Source of the DNA: Betaproteobacteria bacterium HGW-Betaproteobacteria-7
GTDB lineage: Bacteria > Pseudomonadota > Gammaproteobacteria > Burkholderiales > Rhodocyclaceae
Assembly: GCA_002840765.1 (NCBI GenBank)
Contig: PHCE01000007.1
Span: 1-64,000, forward strand
Reading direction: 5' to 3'
DNA: 64,000 nucleotides
Under the pieces are notes generated by a model. That model was not told the origin of the DNA. It saw only the letters and a list, made by a program, of their open reading frames with translations, and searched no databases. The position numbers and the translations under genes were made by a program. Position 1 is the stretch's first letter. The number at the start of each line of letters is the position of its first letter. This document shows positions 58,499 through 64,000 of this stretch, piece after piece.

Positions 58499-59181
58499 CA
58501 CCGACGATTCTGGTCGTCGAAGACGAACCGGCAATCCAGGAGCTTGTGGCCATCAATCTCAAGCACGCCGGCTTCCTGGTCGTCCGGGCAGACAGTGCCG
58601 AGGAGGCTGAATCAGCCATCCGCGCCGCCCTGCCCGACCTGCTCGTCCTCGACTGGATGCTGCCCGGCCAGTCCGGCGTGGCGCTGGCGAAGAAGATCCG
58701 TGCTGACGAACGCACCCGCGAACTGCCGATCATCATGCTCACCGCCCGCGTCCATGAAGAGGACAAGGTGCAGGGCCTGGAGGCAGGTGCCGACGATTAT
58801 GTGACCAAGCCCTTCTCCCCCAAGGAGCTGGTCGCCCGTGTGCGCGCCGTGCTCCGCCGCCGCGCGCCGCATCTGGCTGGCGAGGCAGTCGAGGTCGGCA
58901 ACCTGGCGCTCAATCCGGCCACCCATCGTGTGCTCGCCGCTGGCCAGCCGATTGAACTGGGACCAACGGAATTCCGCCTGCTGTTCTTCTTCATGACCCA
59001 TGCCGAGCGTGTCTATACGCGCGCCCAGCTACTCGACGAAGTCTGGGGCGACCACGTCTTCATCGAGGAACGCACGGTCGATGTCCATATCCGCCGCCTG
59101 CGCGCGGCGCTGGAATCCAGCGGCCACGACGAGCGCGTCGAGACGGTGCGCGGCACAGGCTACCGCTTCCGGGGAGCCTGA
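58495..59181 (+). CDS. phoB: Phosphate response regulator PhoB
   Basis: ILVVEDEPAIQELV; winged helix HVFIEERTVDVHIRRLRAAL. Confidence 0.95.
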   Translation: MTPTILVVEDEPAIQELVAINLKHAGFLVVRADSAEEAESAIRAALPDLLVLDWMLPGQSGVALAKKIRADERTRELPIIMLTARVHEEDKVQGLEAGADDYVTKPFSPKELVARVRAVLRRRAPHLAGEAVEVGNLALNPATHRVLAAGQPIELGPTEFRLLFFFMTHAERVYTRAQLLDEVWGDHVFIEERTVDVHIRRLRAALESSGHDERVETVRGTGYRFRGA

Positions 59182-59186
59182 AGCGG

Positions 59187-60482
59187 GTGAGTTCCTATTT
59201 GCCACGGGCGCTGGTTTTTGCCCTGCTGACGGCCGTGCTGGCTTTTCCCCTCGGATACTTCGGCCAGCCGTGGATGGGCTGGGCCCTGTTCTATCTGGGA
59301 CTCGGCTTGCAACTCGCCTACCACTACCGTAATTTCGCCCGCCTCGAACGCTGGTCGCGACGGCCGATGCTCGACGCCAGCCTGGAGGGTGACGGCGAGT
59401 GGGACAGCGTCTTCCGCCGCTTGTACAGCCATGAGAAGGAGTTGCTGGCCAAGATCGAGCAGCGCGAGCGCGATATCGCCCGGCTGATCGCCGCCGTGCA
59501 TGTGATGAACGACGGTGTGGTTCTGCTCGACGGCTTCTTTCAGATCCAGTTCTGCAACAAGACGGCCGAGCGTCAACTGGGCCTCAATGCGACGACCGAC
59601 CGCGGCGCCCCCATTAGCAACATCGTCCGCCAGCCGGAATTCATTGATTACATCGACAGTCGTGACTTCACGCGGCCGCTGATCTTGCGTCTGGAGCGCT
59701 ATTTCGAGCGCGTGCTGTCACTCTACGTGATCACCTATGCCGAGGATAGCTGGCTGCTGCAGGTCAAGGACGTGACGCAGACTGACAAGCTCGACCGCAT
59801 GCGCCGCGACTTCGTCGCCAACGTCTCGCACGAATTGCGCACGCCGCTGACGGTGCTCGCCGGTTTCCTGGAAACGCTGCAGGAGATTGACTTCGACGCC
59901 GACGAACGCCAGCGCTACCTGGGGATGATGGCCGAACAGTCGAAGCGCATGCAGTCTATCGTTCAGGATTTGCTGACCCTGTCGTCGATCGAGTCGGCGC
60001 CGCCGCCGGAGAATGATCCCGTCGATATGGCCAGCCTGGTCGACAAGCTGCGTCGCGATGCCGAAGCTCTGTGCGCCGGGCGTCACACAATTGCCGTCGT
60101 CAGCGAAGGGCAAGGCGACCTCTGCGGCTGCGAGCCGGAACTGGTCAGCGCCTTCGGTAACCTGGTGGCCAATGCCGTGCGCTACACGCCGGACGGCGGC
60201 ACGGTGACCATTTCCTGGAAGGTGTCGGCGGAAGGCGCGGAGTTCGCCGTCAGCGACACCGGCATCGGCATCGACGCCAAGCACATCCCACGGTTGACCG
60301 AACGCTTCTATCGTGTGGACCGTGGCCGCTCGCGCGATGCCGGCGGCACCGGCCTTGGCCTGGCCATCGTCAAGCATTCGTTGAACCGCCACCAGGCGAC
60401 GCTGGAAATCACCAGCAAGCTCGGCGAGGGCAGCCGTTTTGCCGCCCACTTTCCGAGCAGCCGAGTGGTGCTAACCGCCTGA
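59187..60482 (+). CDS. phoR: Phosphate sensor kinase PhoR
   Basis: [40 protein letters not shown]. Confidence 0.95.
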   Translation: MSSYLPRALVFALLTAVLAFPLGYFGQPWMGWALFYLGLGLQLAYHYRNFARLERWSRRPMLDASLEGDGEWDSVFRRLYSHEKELLAKIEQRERDIARLIAAVHVMNDGVVLLDGFFQIQFCNKTAERQLGLNATTDRGAPISNIVRQPEFIDYIDSRDFTRPLILRLERYFERVLSLYVITYAEDSWLLQVKDVTQTDKLDRMRRDFVANVSHELRTPLTVLAGFLETLQEIDFDADERQRYLGMMAEQSKRMQSIVQDLLTLSSIESAPPPENDPVDMASLVDKLRRDAEALCAGRHTIAVVSEGQGDLCGCEPELVSAFGNLVANAVRYTPDGGTVTISWKVSAEGAEFAVSDTGIGIDAKHIPRLTERFYRVDRGRSRDAGGTGLGLAIVKHSLNRHQATLEITSKLGEGSRFAAHFPSSRVVLTA

Positions 60483-60506
60483 ATCACCAAAAATTCGAGA
60501 AATGCG

Positions 60507-60535
60507 TTGACGTAACATCGACGGCCAACGATAAT
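60507..60535 (+). promoter_or_regulatory. Sigma70-type promoter for tRNA-fMet
   Basis: TTGACG - 17 nt - GATAAT, 14 nt before tRNA 5' end. Confidence 0.75.
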
Positions 60536-60549
60536 GGTCGGCTATCTGG

Positions 60550-60625
60550 CGCGGGATGGAGCAGTTGGCAGCTCGTCGGGCTCATAACCCGAAGGTCGCA
60601 GGTTCAAGTCCTGCTCCCGCAACCA
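60550..60625 (+). tRNA. Initiator tRNA-Met (CAT), CCA encoded
   Basis: CGCGGGATGGAGCAG...TCGGGCTCATAACCCGA...CCCGCAACCA; C1-A72 mismatch and GGG/CCC anticodon stem pairs typical of initiator. Confidence 0.95.
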
Positions 60626-60639
60626 GGAAACTCAACGAG

Positions 60640-60672
60640 GGATCGATCGCTTACCGGCGTCGGTCCTTTTTT
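60640..60672 (+). terminator. Terminator after tRNA, overlapping 3' end of marR-like gene
   Basis: GGATCGA...TCGGTCC stem followed by TTTTTT. Confidence 0.6.
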
Positions 60673-61190
60673 GTTGTCCGCGTCGGCTCGGCCAACGCAG
60701 CTTGGGCTTCCGGCCGATCGGCTTCGACGATCTTCCGGAGCAGCCGGGTCAGCTGGGCGATCTCGTCCGCCGCCAGGGCGCCGCGAATCCACTGGCCGTT
60801 CACTTCCAGCATTGCCTGCATGGCTGTCTCGATGGCCTGACAGCCCGACGCCGACAGACGTACCGGCTTCACGCGCAGATCGTCCGCGCTTTGCGAGCGT
60901 TCAACCAGACCGCGATCCACCAGTTGCAGCATCACCTTGGTCAGGCCGCCGGAGGTGATGACCACCTGATACTGGATCTGCGCCGGCGTCATCTGGTGCG
61001 GCGCCGGGGCATTGCGCAGGGTGGCGAGGACGTCGAATTCGGCGGCCGAGAGGCGGAATTTGTCGAGGACCGGCTGCATGGCGATCAGCGAGCGCTGGTG
61101 CGCCCATTGCAGGGCGAGAAACAACGGCGAGATGTCAGGGGCGAGGGCGCTGTCCCACGGATGGGTCTGCATGCTGGTGTTTCGGGTCAT
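60651..61190 (-). CDS. MarR-family transcriptional regulator
   Basis: EFDVLATLRNAPAPHQMTPAQIQYQVVITSGGLTKVMLQLVDRGLVERSQSADDLRVKPVRLS. Confidence 0.9.
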   Translation of the reverse strand: MTRNTSMQTHPWDSALAPDISPLFLALQWAHQRSLIAMQPVLDKFRLSAAEFDVLATLRNAPAPHQMTPAQIQYQVVITSGGLTKVMLQLVDRGLVERSQSADDLRVKPVRLSASGCQAIETAMQAMLEVNGQWIRGALAADEIAQLTRLLRKIVEADRPEAQAALAEPTRTTKKDRRR

Positions 61191-61276
61191 GGTCTTCGCC
61201 TCGGGCCGCAGGATGTTTCACATTGTAAGTTATCTTGCGAGAAAGATAATTGACGCTTAGGCTGCACTCAGGACAT

Positions 61277-62620
61277 ATGAATGCAGGTGCCGCAATGGAA
61301 GCAATCAAGTATCTACTTTGGGGTGGTCTGGCCGTCATCAGCCTGCTGTGGTGGGCTGCCGAGCAGACCAGTTTTCTCGCCCTCGAAGGCGTTTTCGCCT
61401 GGCGCAACGTGCTGACCCAGTACTCGGGGATCGTCGGCATCAGCGTCATGAGCCTGGCGATGATGCTGGCCGTGCGTCCGGCCTTTCTCGAACGCTACGT
61501 CGACGGCCTGGACAAGATGTACCGGCTGCACAAGTGGCTGGGCATCACCGGGCTGGTGGTTTCAGTCAGCCACTACCTGATCGTCAGCGCGCCGAAATGG
61601 GCGGTTGGTCTGGGCTGGCTGGAGCGTCCCGCACGGCCGCCGCGGCCGAGTCTGCCGGAAGGCTCGTTGCAGCAGGTTTTTGCGAGCCAGCGCGGCCTGG
61701 CGGAAGGTGTTGGCGAGTGGGCCTTCTACATCGCCGTCGTCCTCATGCTGCTGGCCCTGATCAAGTATTTTCCCTACCGCCGCTTCTTCCAGACGCATCG
61801 CCTGCTGGCCGTCACCTATCTGGCCTTCGCCTTTCACTCGGTGATCCTGGCCAAATTCGACTACTGGCGGACCCCGCTCGGCATGGTGCTGGCCGTCATG
61901 CTGATCCTCGGCAGCGTCGCGGCCGTGCTCAGCCTGCTGCGCCAGCGCCTGGGCGGTCGGCGCGTCGCCGCCGAGGTGACGGCGGTCGAACGGCTGTCGG
62001 GCATGGATGTCCTGGCCGTTGACCTGCGCCTGGAAAACGGCTGGCCGGGCCACGAGGCCGGACAGTTCGCCTTTGTCACCTTTCACGCTGACGAGGGGCC
62101 GCACCCCTACACCATCGCTTCCGCCTGGAACAGCAACGGCGACGTGCGATTCCTGATCAAGGCCCTCGGCGATTACACGCGCGCCTTGCCGGAGCGTCTC
62201 CGGGTCGGCGACCGCGCCGTGCTCGAAGGCCCTTACGGCCGCTTCACCTTCGCCGGTAGTGGCGGGCGGCAGATCTGGATCAGCGGCGGCATCGGCATCA
62301 CCCCCTTCATCGCCCGCATGCAGGCTCTGGCCGCCGCAGCCAACGGTCAACCGGTGGACCTGTTCCACAGCACGGCGCAACTGACCCCGGAAGTCAGCAG
62401 CCGTCTGAGCGCCGATGCCGAGCGGGCGAAAGTCCGGCTGCACCTCTTCCATGGCCGCAAGTTCGCCATCGGCGATTTGCTGAACGGCGTCGAGAACTGG
62501 CGCGATGCCGACATCTGGTTCTGCGGCCCGGCCGCCTTCGGCCAGGAGGTGCGCGAGCGCCTGGTGGCCCTCGGCCTGCCGGCGCAGCGCTTCCACCAGG
62601 AACTGTTCGAGATGCGCTGA
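61277..62620 (+). CDS. Ferric reductase-like transmembrane FAD/NAD(P)-binding oxidoreductase
   Basis: TM heme-binding type region; HPYTIASAW FAD motif; GGIGITPFIARM; IWFCGPAAFG. Confidence 0.9.
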   Translation: MNAGAAMEAIKYLLWGGLAVISLLWWAAEQTSFLALEGVFAWRNVLTQYSGIVGISVMSLAMMLAVRPAFLERYVDGLDKMYRLHKWLGITGLVVSVSHYLIVSAPKWAVGLGWLERPARPPRPSLPEGSLQQVFASQRGLAEGVGEWAFYIAVVLMLLALIKYFPYRRFFQTHRLLAVTYLAFAFHSVILAKFDYWRTPLGMVLAVMLILGSVAAVLSLLRQRLGGRRVAAEVTAVERLSGMDVLAVDLRLENGWPGHEAGQFAFVTFHADEGPHPYTIASAWNSNGDVRFLIKALGDYTRALPERLRVGDRAVLEGPYGRFTFAGSGGRQIWISGGIGITPFIARMQALAAAANGQPVDLFHSTAQLTPEVSSRLSADAERAKVRLHLFHGRKFAIGDLLNGVENWRDADIWFCGPAAFGQEVRERLVALGLPAQRFHQELFEMR

Positions 62621-62635
62621 GGGCGGCTGCGCCCT

Positions 62636-63835
62636 TCAGCCCTTGGTTGGCCGCACTCTGGATGCCGCCAGCTTGGCCCGTTCGCGTGCCTGGTCGACGG
62701 TGTCACCGTTGGCCACGGCGACGCCCATGCGGCGTTTGGCGAAGGCTTCCGGTTTGCCGAACAGGCGCAGGTCGCTGCGCGGTACGGCCAGTGCCTGTTC
62801 GATGCCGGCGAAGGCAATGCCGGCCTCGTCCATGCCGCCGTAGATGACGGCTGAGGCGCCGGGTTCGCGCAGGGCGGTGTCCACCGGCAGGCCGAGGATG
62901 GCGCGGGCGTGCAGTTCGAATTCCGAGAAGCGTTGCGAGCACAGGGTGACCAGCCCGGTGTCGTGCGGCCGCGGGCTGACTTCCGAGAACCAGACCATGT
63001 CGCCCTTGATGAACAGTTCGACACCGAACAGGCCGCGCCCGCCTAGGTTGCCGGTGACAGCGGCGGCAATCTGCTCGGCACGCTCGCGGGCACGCGGCGA
63101 CATCGGCTGCGGCTGCCAGGATTCGACGTAATCGCCAGCCACCTGCACATGGCCGATCGGCTCGCAAAAATAAGTGCGCACATCGCCTTCGCTATCGCGG
63201 GCACGGACGGTGAGCAGGGTGATTTCATAGTCGAAGTCGATGAAGCCCTCGACGATGACCCGCCCCTGGTTCACCCGGCCACCCTTGGCTGCGTAGTCCC
63301 AGGCTTTGTGCACGTCGCCGGGGCCGCGCAACAGCGACTGGCCCTTGCCGGATGAGGACATCACCGGCTTGACGATGCACGGGTAGCCGATGCCGCTGTC
63401 GATGGCCGCCTGCAACTCGAGCAGCGAATCGGCGAAGCGGTAGGGCGAGGTCGGCAGGCCGAGGACTTCGGCGGCCAGGCGGCGGATGCCTTCGCGGTTC
63501 ATCGTCAGTTTGGCGGCACGGGCGGTGGGGATGACTTCGGCGAGGCCGGCGGCTTCAATTTCGACCAGGGTGTCAGTGGCGATGGCTTCGATTTCCGGCA
63601 CCACGAGATGCGGTTTTTCGCTTTCGATCAGCCGGCGCAGGGCGGCGCCGTCGGTCATCGTGATGACGTGGGCGCGATGCGCCACCTGGTGGCCGGGGGC
63701 ATCGGCGTAGCGGTCTACGGCGATGACTTCGACGCCCAGGCGCTGCAGGGCGATGATGACTTCCTTGCCGAGTTCGCCGGCGCCGAGCAACATGACGCGA
63801 GTGGCCGAAGGCGAGAGCGGGGTGCCGAGTTTCAT
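62636..63835 (-). CDS. purT: Phosphoribosylglycinamide formyltransferase 2
   Basis: [47 protein letters not shown]-grasp [12 protein letters not shown]. Confidence 0.97.
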   Translation of the reverse strand: MKLGTPLSPSATRVMLLGAGELGKEVIIALQRLGVEVIAVDRYADAPGHQVAHRAHVITMTDGAALRRLIESEKPHLVVPEIEAIATDTLVEIEAAGLAEVIPTARAAKLTMNREGIRRLAAEVLGLPTSPYRFADSLLELQAAIDSGIGYPCIVKPVMSSSGKGQSLLRGPGDVHKAWDYAAKGGRVNQGRVIVEGFIDFDYEITLLTVRARDSEGDVRTYFCEPIGHVQVAGDYVESWQPQPMSPRARERAEQIAAAVTGNLGGRGLFGVELFIKGDMVWFSEVSPRPHDTGLVTLCSQRFSEFELHARAILGLPVDTALREPGASAVIYGGMDEAGIAFAGIEQALAVPRSDLRLFGKPEAFAKRRMGVAVANGDTVDQARERAKLAASRVRPTKG

Positions 63836-63973
63836 GGTGCTGGATCTCCGTGCTTGGGCGGACTGGCAATCTAGGGGTTGGGCCGAGATGCGTCAAGCGG
63901 CAGCGGAGCTTGGGACAATAGGCGGCGTACTGCCGGGCCGTTACAATGGCTGTGAACTTGGGAGGGTTTACTG

Positions 63974-64000
63974 ATGCGCAGAAGAATACTCGGGGCGGGG
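63974..64000 (+). CDS. Start of a CDS truncated by window end
   Basis: GGGAGGG RBS then ATGCGCAGAAGAATACTCGGG; only 9 codons visible. Confidence 0.35.

Noticed and set aside
60550-60625. tRNA-fMet as mobile-element integration site
   Set aside because: No integrase, direct repeat of tRNA 3' end or phage genes visible nearby

Overview
Chromosomal window (high GC, Rhodocyclales-like betaproteobacterium judged from gene content only; taxonomy is inference). Left to right: pyruvate dehydrogenase aceF(partial)-lpdA; a two-partner-secretion pair (TpsB/TpsA) followed by an L,D-transpeptidase-like gene; a PhnD-like/GAF/HD-GYP/degenerate-GGDEF signalling protein; HDOD protein; thioesterase; an apparent operon of Ser/Thr kinase, TssQ-like lipoprotein and PPK2, divergent from PP2C phosphatase and FHA genes; sixA, CBS protein, fused CoA-transferase, yggX; a large REC-less sensor kinase with Hpt; rpiA; a histone H1-like KPAA-repeat protein. 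At 25.4-37.7 kb there is an accessory respiratory locus: PhnD-like binding protein, sensor kinase and sigma54 response regulator, divergent from a Mo-bis-MGD oxidoreductase operon (FeS, NrfD, Tat-dependent catalytic subunit, TorD-like chaperone) that also carries a HisA/HisF-like TIM-barrel-like protein, a cysteine-less rhodanese-like protein, a multi-cluster ferredoxin and two uncharacterised helical proteins. The divergent intergenic region has a 14-bp perfect inverted repeat, a second related palindrome, and a GG-N10-GC sigma54 promoter candidate. Then come arsenic/metalloid modules (two permease + small thioredoxin pairs, two arsC, and arsR-arsC-acr3-arsD-arsA with an embedded ECF sigma factor), DUF4112, lipid kinase, phosphoesterase, MCP, pstSCAB-phoU-phoB-phoR with a Pho-box-like element, initiator tRNA-Met, MarR, a ferric-reductase-like flavoprotein and purT. 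No CRISPR, rRNA, prophage or transposase seen. The best candidate for an under-described system is the Mo-enzyme operon with its sigma54 control region.
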